Assembly: GCA_020024595.1 (NCBI GenBank)
Contig: JAHHTO010000008.1
Coordinates: 1 to 32,609, forward strand
DNA length: 32,609 nt
Direction of reading: 5' to 3'
From: Schaedlerella sp.
GTDB lineage: Bacteria; Bacillota; Clostridia; Lachnospirales; Lachnospiraceae
Shown here: positions 21,372-30,504 of the stretch, in pieces
Layout: each line of letters begins with the position of its first letter
Numbering within the stretch: the first letter of the stretch is position 1
Program-made: the position numbers and the translations under genes
The notes under the pieces: generated by a model
What the model was told of the DNA's origin: nothing
Database searches by the model: none
Seen by the model: the letters and a program-made list of their open reading frames with translations, nothing else

Positions 21372-22559
21372 ATGATTTCAAAGAAAATGGAAAAAATGGT
21401 AGCAAACAGTTCTGCAATTCGTGCAATGTTTGAAGAGGGGAATCGTCTTAGCGAGATCTATGGGCGTGAAAATGTTTTTGATTTTAGTCTAGGTAATCCG
21501 AACGTTCCAGCACCAGAAGCGGTGAAACGGGCGATTTTTGATGTGCTCAATGAGGAAGATCCAGTCGTACTGCATGGTTATACGAACAGCAATGCAGGAT
21601 ATGAGGATGTCAGACAGGCTGTTGCAGATTCCTTGAATGAGCGTTTTCAGACTTGTTTTCGTTCTGAAAATATTACGATGACGGTAGGTGCTGCAGGCGG
21701 ACTAAATGTAATTCTCAAAGCACTTTTAAATCCAGGGGACGAAGTGATCGCATTTGCACCGTATTTTGGAGAATACAGAAGTTATACAAATAATTATGAT
21801 GGTGTTCTGGTGGAAATTTCACCAAACACAGTGGATTTTCAGCCGAAGCTGGATGAATTTGAAGCAAAGATCACAGCAAAGACGAAAGTGGTGATTGTAA
21901 ATTCACCGAACAATCCGACCGGAGTGGTTTATTCGGAAGCGACGATCCAGAAAATGGCAGAAATCATGGAAGCAAAGCAGAAAGAGTTTGGAACAGAGAT
22001 TTATCTTGTATCGGATGAGCCGTACAGAGAGTTGGTGTATGACGGAGTGGATGTACCATATCTGACAAAGTATTATGCCAATACAATTGTGGGGTATTCC
22101 TATAGTAAGTCTTTGTCGCTGCCTGGAGAACGTATTGGATATCTGGTAATTCCAGATGAGGCAGCAGACAGTTCGAATTTAATCAATGCGGCAAATGTGG
22201 CAACCCGTATTCTTGGATTTGTAAATGCACCGACACTACAGCAAAAGATCGTAAAAGCTTGTCTGAATGAAAAAACAGATGTCTCTTATTACAATAGAAA
22301 CAGGGAGACTCTATACAATGGATTGCAGGAACTCGGTTTTGAATGTATCAAACCGGAGGGTGCATTTTATCTGTTTGTGAAGTCTCCAGTGGAAGATGAA
22401 AAGATATTCTGTGCAGCAGCGAAAAAGTACAATATTCTGATTGTACCGGGAAGTTCTTTTGCGTGTCCGGGATATGTGAGACTGGCATATTGTGTATCTT
22501 ATGAAACCATTGTCAATTCGCTGCCGAAGTTTGCAGAACTCGCGGCAGAATATAAATAA
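21372..22559 (+). CDS. PLP-dependent class I/II aminotransferase
   Basis: This 395-residue fold-type I aminotransferase resembles aspartate aminotransferase-like proteins. Landmarks are FSLGNPNVPAP, GYTNSNAGYEDVRQAVADSL, the VNSPNNPTGVVY motif, SDEPYRELVYDG and the PLP lysine in GYSYSKSLSLPGERIGY (about residue 247). The substrate cannot be determined; aspartate or aromatic/branched amino acids are possible. It sits two bases from the start of hisC, so the two aminotransferases are co-transcribed. A GAGAGAGG site lies upstream. Confidence 0.9.
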   Translation: MISKKMEKMVANSSAIRAMFEEGNRLSEIYGRENVFDFSLGNPNVPAPEAVKRAIFDVLNEEDPVVLHGYTNSNAGYEDVRQAVADSLNERFQTCFRSENITMTVGAAGGLNVILKALLNPGDEVIAFAPYFGEYRSYTNNYDGVLVEISPNTVDFQPKLDEFEAKITAKTKVVIVNSPNNPTGVVYSEATIQKMAEIMEAKQKEFGTEIYLVSDEPYRELVYDGVDVPYLTKYYANTIVGYSYSKSLSLPGERIGYLVIPDEAADSSNLINAANVATRILGFVNAPTLQQKIVKACLNEKTDVSYYNRNRETLYNGLQELGFECIKPEGAFYLFVKSPVEDEKIFCAAAKKYNILIVPGSSFACPGYVRLAYCVSYETIVNSLPKFAELAAEYK

Positions 22560-22576
22560 GAATGGAGAATACGAAT

Positions 22577-23641
22577 ATGAAACAGAATCTGAATTTACTG
22601 AAAAATATTCGGACGGTAGAACCTTATGTGCCTGGGGAACAGCCGCAGACAAAGGTGATCAAACTGAATACCAATGAGAATCCGTATCCGCCGGCGCCAG
22701 GTGTGGAACGGGCTTTGCAGGAGATTGATGCAGACAGATTGCGCCTGTATCCAGATCCGGTAGCAAAAATTCTTGTAAAAGCACTTGCACAGGATCATGG
22801 AGTAAGAGAAGATCAGATTTTTGTAGGTGTAGGTTCAGATGATGTATTATCCATGTGTTTTCTGACATTTTTTAATTCAAAAAAGCCGATTTTATTTCCG
22901 GATATTACGTATTCTTTCTATAAAGTGTGGGCGGAACTTTATCGGATTCCGTACGAGTGCCCGAAGCTTCAGGATGATTTCCACATGACGAAAGAGGACT
23001 ATTATAAAGAAAATGGTGGTATCATTTTCCCGAATCCGAATGCACCGACAGCAATTTATGAAGAACTGGATTTTGTGGAAGATATTATAAAACACAACCC
23101 GGACGTAGTGGTGATCGTAGATGAAGCCTATATTGATTTTGCAGGAAAATCTGCAGAGACCTTGATTGAGAAATATGACAATCTGATTGTAGTCCAGACA
23201 TTTTCTAAATCACGTTCTATGGCAGGAATGCGAATCGGTTATGCAATCAGCAACCCGGTGCTAATTCAGTATCTGAATGATGTAAAGTATTCCTTCAATT
23301 CTTATACTATGAATCAAGCATCGTTGGTATGTGGTGTGGAAGCGGTGAAAGACCGGGCATATTTTGAAAAGATAACAGCTAGAATTGTGGAAACAAGAGA
23401 ATGGGCGAAGGTAGAATTAAAAAATCTGGGGTTTGAAATTACAGATTCTAAGGCAAACTTTATTTTTGCAATGCATCCGGAATATGATGCGGGAGAGTTG
23501 TTTGAAGCAATGAAGGAGAATCATATTTATGTGCGGCATTGGAATAGTGAACGGATTGCACAGTATTTGCGGATTACAATCGGAACAAAAGAGGAAATGA
23601 AAGTCTTATTTTCTTTTTTGAATGGATATTTAAAACGATAA
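22577..23641 (+). CDS. hisC: Histidinol-phosphate aminotransferase-like protein
   Basis: HisC converts imidazole acetol phosphate to histidinol phosphate with glutamate; some clostridial members act on other amino acids. From ATG 22577 the protein is 354 residues, the usual size. It shows the HisC pattern VIKLNTNENPYPPAPGV, the VGVGSDDVLSMCF glycine-rich cofactor region, FPNPNAPTA, VDEAYIDFAG and the PLP lysine in TFSKSRSMAGMRIGY. I prefer ATG 22577, preceded by GGAG with 9 bases spacing, over ATG 22562, which has no good site. No other his genes are nearby, so a general role in amino acid metabolism is also possible. Confidence 0.88.
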   Translation: MKQNLNLLKNIRTVEPYVPGEQPQTKVIKLNTNENPYPPAPGVERALQEIDADRLRLYPDPVAKILVKALAQDHGVREDQIFVGVGSDDVLSMCFLTFFNSKKPILFPDITYSFYKVWAELYRIPYECPKLQDDFHMTKEDYYKENGGIIFPNPNAPTAIYEELDFVEDIIKHNPDVVVIVDEAYIDFAGKSAETLIEKYDNLIVVQTFSKSRSMAGMRIGYAISNPVLIQYLNDVKYSFNSYTMNQASLVCGVEAVKDRAYFEKITARIVETREWAKVELKNLGFEITDSKANFIFAMHPEYDAGELFEAMKENHIYVRHWNSERIAQYLRITIGTKEEMKVLFSFLNGYLKR

Positions 23642-23649
23642 AGGAGAAA

Positions 23650-24165
23650 ATGAAATTTATGAGTGAAACATTGATTGGTTTTTTTGCAGAAAACTTAGGC
23701 GGAAAAGTTGGACCGGAATTGATCGTATTTATCATTTCTATGTTTCCGATCCTGGAGTTAAGAGGTGGACTTCTGGCAGCAGGACCGGCATGGTTTGATC
23801 TGCCACAGCTTCAGGCTACCATCTTCTGTGTGATTGGGAATCTGCTTCCAATCCCATTTATTCTGTTGTTGATCACAAAGATTTTCGATTGGATGAAAGG
23901 AACGAGAAAATTAAAACCAATTGTAGAAAAGCTGGAAAAGAAAGCGTATAGCAAAAGTGCCAATATTGAAAAATATGAGTTTTGGGGGCTGGTACTGTTT
24001 GTAGGTATCCCTCTTCCGGGAACCGGAGCATGGACAGGTTCTCTGATCGCAGCATTGCTTGGAATCCGTTTCCGGAAATCATTTCCGGCGGTTGTAGTCG
24101 GGGTATTGCTTGCAGCAGTGCTGATGAATCTGTTGTCATACGGAGTTCTTGGAGCAATTTTCTAA
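23650..24165 (+). CDS. Putative small multidrug export family membrane protein
   Basis: The 171-residue protein matches the Sm_multidrug_ex family (COG2426), whose export role is an annotation more than a demonstrated function. The family signature MFPILELRGGLLAAG is at about 32-46, and the second half contains WGLVLFVGIPLPGTGAWTGSLIAALLGI. Four or five hydrophobic helices indicate an inner membrane protein. AAGGAG lies only 3 bases before ATG 23650 and 12 before ATG 23659, so the exact start is uncertain. It follows hisC after 8 bases and probably ends that operon. Confidence 0.88.
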   Translation: MKFMSETLIGFFAENLGGKVGPELIVFIISMFPILELRGGLLAAGPAWFDLPQLQATIFCVIGNLLPIPFILLLITKIFDWMKGTRKLKPIVEKLEKKAYSKSANIEKYEFWGLVLFVGIPLPGTGAWTGSLIAALLGIRFRKSFPAVVVGVLLAAVLMNLLSYGVLGAIF

Positions 24166-24198
24166 AATATGTTTCAGATTTTTTTGTGGGGACTTGCG

Positions 24199-24227
24199 TT
24201 GACATGTCTTTGGAAAGTTCTTATAAT
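24199..24227 (+). promoter_or_regulatory. Perfect-consensus SigA promoter
   Basis: TTGACA (24199-24204), a 17-base spacer and TATAAT (24222-24227): both hexamers and the spacing are exactly consensus. It drives the small membrane-anchored protein gene, with a start site near 24234. Confidence 0.9.
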
Positions 24228-24280
24228 AGACATAATGCAATGTGTGCGCAGGCACTTTTTTTGAAAGGATAGTTAATAAT

Positions 24281-24739
24281 ATGATAGTACAACATGACGA
24301 GCAGAAGAGGAATACACTTTGGAATGCAGCGATTTCTGTTTCTTCGGTTTTGATTATTATCATTGCGGCATTTTTCTTTATTAAATTGTTTACTGACAAT
24401 CCAATGGAAGGAAAGTGGTCATATGAAGAGAGTAATTTAATCATCACTGTGAAAAGTAACGGAACTGCCGTGATTGAATGGCCGGATGAATTTGATGGTC
24501 TGGATGTTGCCGTGAATATGAAATACAGCATAAATAAGGATGCAAAGATTTTTACGTTGCATGCAGACGAGGATGAAATTAAATTAGTAGCCAAGAAATC
24601 CAAGGGGGCTGTGACGACAGAGAGTTTAGATTCCGCAATTGCCTCACTGGAAGGTAGTTATGATTATAGTATTGAACGGAATCAGTTGACTCTGACAGAG
24701 CGGGAATATGGTGAACGGATGGTATTTGAAAAGAAATAA
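24281..24739 (+). CDS. Membrane-anchored protein of unknown function
   Basis: The 152-residue protein has a short charged N terminus (IVQHDEQKRN), one hydrophobic helix (about residues 13-36, ending FFFIKLF) and an extracytoplasmic domain of about 115 residues. The outer domain begins NPMEGKWSYEESNLIITVKSNGTAVIEW and later has SYDYSIERNQLTLTERE, a pattern of beta strands resembling small lipocalin-like or DUF5640-type domains that start with G-W; this is only a loose resemblance. ATG 24281 is chosen because AAAGGA lies 11 bases upstream; an in-frame ATG at 24242 falls very close to the transcription start. It is a single-gene unit with a perfect promoter and a strong terminator. Confidence 0.8.
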   Translation: MIVQHDEQKRNTLWNAAISVSSVLIIIIAAFFFIKLFTDNPMEGKWSYEESNLIITVKSNGTAVIEWPDEFDGLDVAVNMKYSINKDAKIFTLHADEDEIKLVAKKSKGAVTTESLDSAIASLEGSYDYSIERNQLTLTEREYGERMVFEKK

Positions 24740-24744
24740 AAGGG

Positions 24745-24775
24745 AAGCAGGGAATTTTTTCCCTGTTTCTTTTTC
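24745..24775 (+). terminator. Strong intrinsic terminator
   Basis: A 10-bp stem with one G-U pair (24745-24754 with 24759-24768), a 4-base T loop, and a T-rich tail (CTTTTTC). It separates the unknown membrane protein gene from ispG. Confidence 0.88.
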
Positions 24776-24822
24776 AATATTTAAGTGCGAAGAGTTCAGA
24801 TATAAGAAAGAGAGGGTTTGAT

Positions 24823-25878
24823 ATGCTGAGAAATGAAACAAAGGAAGTAAGAATTGGCGATGTAGTCATCGGCGGAGAACATCCGGTGGCAATTCAGTCG
24901 ATGACAAACACGAGAACGGAGAACGTAGAAGCAACGGTCGAGCAGATTCTGCGTCTGGAAGCAGCCGGCTGTGAAATTGTGCGTTGTACTGTTCCTACAA
25001 TGGAAGCAGCGAAGGCTTTAAAAGAAATCAAAAAGCAGATCCACATTCCATTGGTTGCAGACATCCATTTTGATTATCGGATGGCAATTGCCGCAATTGA
25101 AAATGGTGCCGATAAGATTCGGATCAATCCAGGAAATATTGGTTCTAAAGAGCGTGTGAAAGCAGTTGTTGATAAAGCAAAAGAATATCATGTGCCCATT
25201 CGCATCGGTGTCAACAGTGGTTCCTTGGAGAAGCCATTACTAGAGAAATATGGTGGTGTGACTGCAGAAGGAATTGTCGAGAGTGCACTGGATAAGATTC
25301 AGATGATCGAAAATATGGAATACGATAATCTGGTAGTCAGCATCAAATCTTCAGATGTTTTAATGTGTGTAAAAGCGCATGAATTGATCGCACCAAAGTG
25401 CCCCTATCCGCTGCATGTCGGGATCACTGAGGCAGGTACTGTTTATTCAGGAAATATCAAGTCTTCCGTCGGGCTTGGAATCATTTTGCATGAAGGAATT
25501 GGAAACACGATCCGTGTATCCTTAACCGGAGACCCAATTGAGGAAATCCGCAGTGCAAAATTAATTCTAAAAACGTTGGGACTTAGAAGTGGTGGAATTG
25601 AAGTTGTATCCTGTCCGACTTGTGGCAGAACAAAGATCGATCTGATCGAGCTGGCAAATCAGGTAGAAAAGATGGTACAAGAGTTTCCTCTGGATATTAA
25701 GGTTGCTGTTATGGGATGTGTGGTAAACGGTCCTGGAGAAGCAAGAGAGGCAGATATCGGGATTGCCGGTGGGATTGGTGAGGGTCTGCTCATTAAGAAG
25801 GGTGAAATTGTAAGAAAAGTGAAAGAAGAAGAATTGTTGGAGACACTTCGTCAGGAGTTGATAAATTGGAACAAGTAA
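24823..25878 (+). CDS. ispG: 4-hydroxy-3-methylbut-2-enyl diphosphate synthase
   Basis: IspG (GcpE) catalyses the penultimate step of the MEP isoprenoid pathway using a [4Fe-4S] cluster and electrons from ferredoxin or flavodoxin. The 351-residue protein is the short bacterial form. It has HPVAIQSMTNTRT, RINPGNIG, VNSGSL and GITEAGT. The cluster cysteines are in CPTCGRTKIDL and MGCVVNGPGEAREADIGIAGG. It overlaps the polC start by 13 bases. The promoter is not clear in the 47 bases after the upstream terminator; TATAAG near 24802 is a possible -10 box. Confidence 0.96.
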   Translation: MLRNETKEVRIGDVVIGGEHPVAIQSMTNTRTENVEATVEQILRLEAAGCEIVRCTVPTMEAAKALKEIKKQIHIPLVADIHFDYRMAIAAIENGADKIRINPGNIGSKERVKAVVDKAKEYHVPIRIGVNSGSLEKPLLEKYGGVTAEGIVESALDKIQMIENMEYDNLVVSIKSSDVLMCVKAHELIAPKCPYPLHVGITEAGTVYSGNIKSSVGLGIILHEGIGNTIRVSLTGDPIEEIRSAKLILKTLGLRSGGIEVVSCPTCGRTKIDLIELANQVEKMVQEFPLDIKVAVMGCVVNGPGEAREADIGIAGGIGEGLLIKKGEIVRKVKEEELLETLRQELINWNK

Positions 25879-28800
25879 GAAGTTTAAAGACATTTTTTGA
25901 TGTATTTCCCACATTGAAAGTGGATACGGATATGCAGATGCTGTTCGGGGATGTTGAAGTAAAGAAGATTACTACAAATCCGGAACGGGATTTTATTCAT
26001 ATACATATATTTAGCCGACATGTGATCCAGAAACGACATATCTGGGCAATGGAGCAGAGAATCAAAGAACAGCTTTTTTCTACAGCACATGTCAGTGTTC
26101 GAATGATTGAAAAGTATACGCTTTCGGAACAGTACACACCGGCTACTTTGATGGCGGAGTATAAAAACAGTATGATCCTGGAATTGAAAGAAGTGAGTGT
26201 TCTGGCAGCAAACATGTTTCAGCAGGCGGAGATTTCTTTTGACAATCATGTGATGAGTCTGGAATTGACAGATACCATTGTATCAGAAGGACGAAAAGAA
26301 CAGATTGTGAATCTGTTGGATGAAATTTTTCAGAATCGATTTGGAATACAGACAGAAATTCGTGTGAGCTATAAAGAACAAGAAGAAAGTAAGACAAGAG
26401 AATATGAGGAGCAGAGAGTGCAGCGGGAGATTGATGCAATCTTTGCCCGTAACAAAAAGGTACATGGCAATGATGTGCTGCCAAATGAGGATGGTTCAGA
26501 GAACAGGGTCGATGGAAGTGGGGAAAGAGGTTCGACAGAAAAGAAAGATTCTCCGAAAGAGAAAAGCTTTAAAAAGGACTTCAAAAAAGATTTCAAGAAG
26601 GATTATGTTCGTCCATTGAAGCAGGGAGATGATCCAAATCTGATTTATGGCAGGAACTTTGAGGATGTGGCGATTCGCCTGGATCAGGTTGTTACGGAAA
26701 TGGGTGAGATTACAATACATGGTAAAATTATCAGTTTTGATACGAGAGAGATCCGAAACGAGAAGACAATCGTCATGTTTGCGGTGAGTGATTTTACGGA
26801 TACGATCATGGTGAAGATGTTTACACGGAATGATCAACTTGCCGATCTTTTGGGAGATTTGAAAAAGGGTGCCTATGTGAAAATCAAAGGGGTTACAACG
26901 ATTGATAAGTTTGATGGAGAACTGACAATCGGGTCAGTGACAGGAATTAAGAAAATCGGAGATTTTACGAAGAAGAGAGAAGATTTAAGCCCGCTGAAGC
27001 GTGTGGAACTTCACTGTCACACAAAAATGAGTGATATGGATGGTGTTTCGGAGGTTCAGGATATTGTGCGTCGCGCCCATGGATGGGGGCATCCGGCGAT
27101 TGCCATTACCGATCACGGAGCAACACAGGCATTCCCGGATGCAAATCATTACATTGAGCGTCTAGATCAGGATGATCCGTTTAAGGTGATTTATGGTGTG
27201 GAAGGCTACGTGGTGGATGATCTGACGGAAATTGCCGTCGGTGCTGGGGAAGAAAGTCTGGATGATACCTATGTTGTATTTGATCTGGAGACAACCGGAT
27301 TTAGCTCTATTAAAGATAAGATTATTGAGATTGGTGCGGTGAAGGTTGTGAATGGGGAAATTGTGGATTCCTATAGTACGTTTGTAAATCCGAAACGTCC
27401 CATTCCATATGAGATAACGCAGCTGACCAGTATAACAGATGAGATGGTGATGGACTATCCGGATATTCAGACGATATTACCGCAGTTTCTAGATTTTGTA
27501 GGAGACGCGGTGCTGGTGGCACATAATGCGGGATTCGATGTAGGATTTATTGAACAGAACTGTAGGTATCAGGATATAGCTCCTCATTTTGTATATCTGG
27601 ATACAGTGGCATTGGCGAGAGTACTTCTGCCTACGTTATCAAAGTATAAGTTAAATGTGGTGGCAAAAGCACTTGGTATTTCATTGGAAAACCATCATCG
27701 TGCGGTGGATGATGCAGGAGCAACAGCAGAGATTTTTGTGAAATTCGTGGAAATGCTGAAAGATCAGAATATTACGACATTAAAGGGAATGAATCAGTTT
27801 GGAGACATGAATCCGAATGCGATCCGCAAACTTCCAACTTACCATATTATTATTTTGGCAAAAAATAATATCGGACGTTATAACCTGTATCAGCTTGTTT
27901 CAGAATCCAATCTGATTTATTATGCAAGACGGCCGAGGATTCCGAAGAGTCTTTTGAATCAGCACCGGGAAGGTCTGATTATCGGAAGTGCATGCGAAGC
28001 AGGTGAGTTGTACCAGGCAATTTTGAATCATAAATCACCCCAGGTGATTGCGAAACTGGCTGATTTTTATGATTATTATGAGATTCAGCCACTTGGAAAT
28101 AACCAGTTTATGTTGGAGAGTGACAGGTTTTCGGATGTAAATACGGAAGAAGACCTGATGGATATGAACCGGGAGATCATTGAACTTGGTGAGAAGTTTA
28201 AAAAGCCGGTTGTTGCTACCTGTGATGTACACTTTTTAGATCCGGGAGATGAAGTATACCGCCGGATCATCATGGCAGGAAAAGGGTTCAGTGATGCAGA
28301 CAATCAGGCTCCGCTGTATTTGCGGACAACAGAAGAAATGCTGGCAGAGTTTGAATATCTGGGTTCTGCAAAAGCACAGGAAATCGTGATCGAGAATCCG
28401 AATAAGATTGCAGATATGATCGAAAAGATTTCTCCTGTTAATCCGAATAAATGCCCTCCTGTGATTGAGAATTCTGAGCAGCAGCTGCGAGATATTTGTT
28501 ATAATAAAGCGCATGAGATTTATGGAGAAAATCTGCCGAAACCGGTAGAGGAGCGACTGGAGAGGGAATTGACATCTATTATTTCCAACGGATATTCCGT
28601 GATGTATATTATTGCACAGCGACTGGTGTGGAAGTCCAATGAAGATGGATATCTGGTTGGTTCTCGTGGTTCCGTTGGTTCTTCTTTCGTTGCGACCATG
28701 GCCGGTATCACAGAGGTAAATCCTTTGAGTCCTCATTATTACTGTAAGAAATGTCATTACAGCGATTTTGAATCAGAAGAGGTACGAGCTTACGCAGGAT

Positions 28801-30392
28801 GCTGTGGATTTGACATGCCGGATAAGTTGTGCCCGGTGTGTGGAGAACCATTGGTAAAAGCAGGATTTGATATTCCATTTGAAACATTCTTGGGATTTAA
28901 AGGAGATAAAGAGCCGGATATCGACTTGAACTTTTCTGGAGATTATCAGGCAAAGGCTCATAAGTATACAGAAGTACTGTTTGGTGAAGGGCATACTTTT
29001 AAGGCCGGAACAATCGGAACCCTGGCGGATAAAACGGCTTATGGATATGTGAAGAATTATTATGAAGAGCGCGGAATGCGAAAACGCCGGTGTGAGATTG
29101 AACGAATCAGTGGCGGCTGTACAGGAATTAAGCGAAGTACGGGGCAGCATCCAGGGGGAATTGTTGTACTTCCTCATGGTCATAATATCAATGAATTTAC
29201 ACCGGTGCAGCATCCAGCCAATGATATGACAACAGATATTACGACAACACATTTTGATTACCATTCCATTGATCATAATTTATTGAAGCTAGATATTCTG
29301 GGACATGATGATCCAACCATGATTCGAATGTTAGAAGAATATATTACATCAGATGCGATGGAGAATGAGTACAATGACGAGCATCCATTTGTAGCAACGG
29401 AGATTCCGCTAGATGACAGAAGTGTCATTTCGCTTTTTCACGATACGAGTGCGCTCGGAATCAAACCGGAGGATATCGGCGGATGCCCACTGGGGAGCCT
29501 TGGAATTCCAGAGTTTGGGACAGACTTTGTAATTCAGATGGTACAAGAGGCAAATCCGCAGTCACTGTCTGATCTGATCCGTATTTCCGGCTTGTCTCAT
29601 GGAACCAATGTGTGGCTGGGAAATGCTCAGGAGCTGATTAAGGCGGGAAAGGCAACGATATCTACGGCAATCTGTACCCGTGATGATATTATGATCTATC
29701 TGATCAATCAGGGTGTGGAAAGTGCCTTGTCCTTTACCATCATGGAGAGTGTACGAAAGGGAAAAGGACTAAAACCAGAGTGGGAAACAGCCATGAGGGA
29801 AAAAGATGTGCCGGAATGGTATATTGATTCTTGTAAGAAGATCAGCTACATGTTCCCGAAAGCTCATGCGGCTGCATATGTGATGATGGCGTATCGAATT
29901 GCCTATTGTAAGATCAACTATCCTTTGGCTTATTATGGGGCCTATTTTAGTATTCGTGCAGATGCATTTTCCTATGAACTGATGTGTCAAGGAAAGGATA
30001 AGCTGAATTTCTATATGAAAGATTACAAGAGGCGCAGTGATTCCCTGACTAACAAAGAACAGGATACGTTGAAAGATATGCGTCTTGTACAAGAAATGTA
30101 TGCGCGTGGGCTGGAGTTTATGCCCATTGATCTGTATCGGGCAAAGGCAAAGAAGTTCCAGATTATCAATGGAAAACTGATGCCATCATTTGCAAGTATT
30201 GAGGGAATGGGTGAGAAAGCTGCCGAGACAGTGGAGATTGCATCTCAGAATGGGCCATATTTATCGCTGGATGATTTCCGGCAGCGAACAAAAGTCAGCA
30301 AGACTGTGATTGATCTGATGGCGGATCTGGGCTTGTTTGGAGATTTGCCGCAGAGCAACCAGTTGTCGTTATTTGATGATTTGTTAAAGTGA
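25866..30392 (+). CDS. polC: DNA polymerase III alpha subunit, PolC type
   Basis: PolC is the main replicative polymerase of low-GC Firmicutes with built-in 3'-5' exonuclease. The 1508-residue protein has, in order, an N-terminal domain, a charged linker (about 190-255), an OB domain, a PHP domain starting at HCHTKMSDMDG (about 382), the DEDDh exonuclease with DLETTG (about 472), HNAGFD and HRAVDDAGATA, a zinc-finger region (YYCKKCHYSDF...CCGF...CPVCG) and the catalytic PDIDLNFSG (about 1017), with SRGSVGSSFVA before it. Translation appears to start at TTG 25866 with AGGAG 8 bases upstream, inside the end of ispG; no ATG fits. It is slightly longer than B. subtilis PolC (1437 residues). Confidence 0.97.
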   Translation: MEQVRSLKTFFDVFPTLKVDTDMQMLFGDVEVKKITTNPERDFIHIHIFSRHVIQKRHIWAMEQRIKEQLFSTAHVSVRMIEKYTLSEQYTPATLMAEYKNSMILELKEVSVLAANMFQQAEISFDNHVMSLELTDTIVSEGRKEQIVNLLDEIFQNRFGIQTEIRVSYKEQEESKTREYEEQRVQREIDAIFARNKKVHGNDVLPNEDGSENRVDGSGERGSTEKKDSPKEKSFKKDFKKDFKKDYVRPLKQGDDPNLIYGRNFEDVAIRLDQVVTEMGEITIHGKIISFDTREIRNEKTIVMFAVSDFTDTIMVKMFTRNDQLADLLGDLKKGAYVKIKGVTTIDKFDGELTIGSVTGIKKIGDFTKKREDLSPLKRVELHCHTKMSDMDGVSEVQDIVRRAHGWGHPAIAITDHGATQAFPDANHYIERLDQDDPFKVIYGVEGYVVDDLTEIAVGAGEESLDDTYVVFDLETTGFSSIKDKIIEIGAVKVVNGEIVDSYSTFVNPKRPIPYEITQLTSITDEMVMDYPDIQTILPQFLDFVGDAVLVAHNAGFDVGFIEQNCRYQDIAPHFVYLDTVALARVLLPTLSKYKLNVVAKALGISLENHHRAVDDAGATAEIFVKFVEMLKDQNITTLKGMNQFGDMNPNAIRKLPTYHIIILAKNNIGRYNLYQLVSESNLIYYARRPRIPKSLLNQHREGLIIGSACEAGELYQAILNHKSPQVIAKLADFYDYYEIQPLGNNQFMLESDRFSDVNTEEDLMDMNREIIELGEKFKKPVVATCDVHFLDPGDEVYRRIIMAGKGFSDADNQAPLYLRTTEEMLAEFEYLGSAKAQEIVIENPNKIADMIEKISPVNPNKCPPVIENSEQQLRDICYNKAHEIYGENLPKPVEERLERELTSIISNGYSVMYIIAQRLVWKSNEDGYLVGSRGSVGSSFVATMAGITEVNPLSPHYYCKKCHYSDFESEEVRAYAGCCGFDMPDKLCPVCGEPLVKAGFDIPFETFLGFKGDKEPDIDLNFSGDYQAKAHKYTEVLFGEGHTFKAGTIGTLADKTAYGYVKNYYEERGMRKRRCEIERISGGCTGIKRSTGQHPGGIVVLPHGHNINEFTPVQHPANDMTTDITTTHFDYHSIDHNLLKLDILGHDDPTMIRMLEEYITSDAMENEYNDEHPFVATEIPLDDRSVISLFHDTSALGIKPEDIGGCPLGSLGIPEFGTDFVIQMVQEANPQSLSDLIRISGLSHGTNVWLGNAQELIKAGKATISTAICTRDDIMIYLINQGVESALSFTIMESVRKGKGLKPEWETAMREKDVPEWYIDSCKKISYMFPKAHAAAYVMMAYRIAYCKINYPLAYYGAYFSIRADAFSYELMCQGKDKLNFYMKDYKRRSDSLTNKEQDTLKDMRLVQEMYARGLEFMPIDLYRAKAKKFQIINGKLMPSFASIEGMGEKAAETVEIASQNGPYLSLDDFRQRTKVSKTVIDLMADLGLFGDLPQSNQLSLFDDLLK

Positions 30393-30504
30393 ATTCTTGT
30401 TTTCAAGACACATGTATGATAGACTGAGAACAGCATTATGTAGGATATGGAATTCTTAATAGAGCAGTGGATATTTACGGAAATAGAAACGGAGGTAAGA
30501 TACG

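Noticed and set aside
30393..30504. Glycine or tetrahydrofolate riboswitch before glyA
   Set aside because: The 112-base gap shows no conserved core sequence or pairing pattern of either class.
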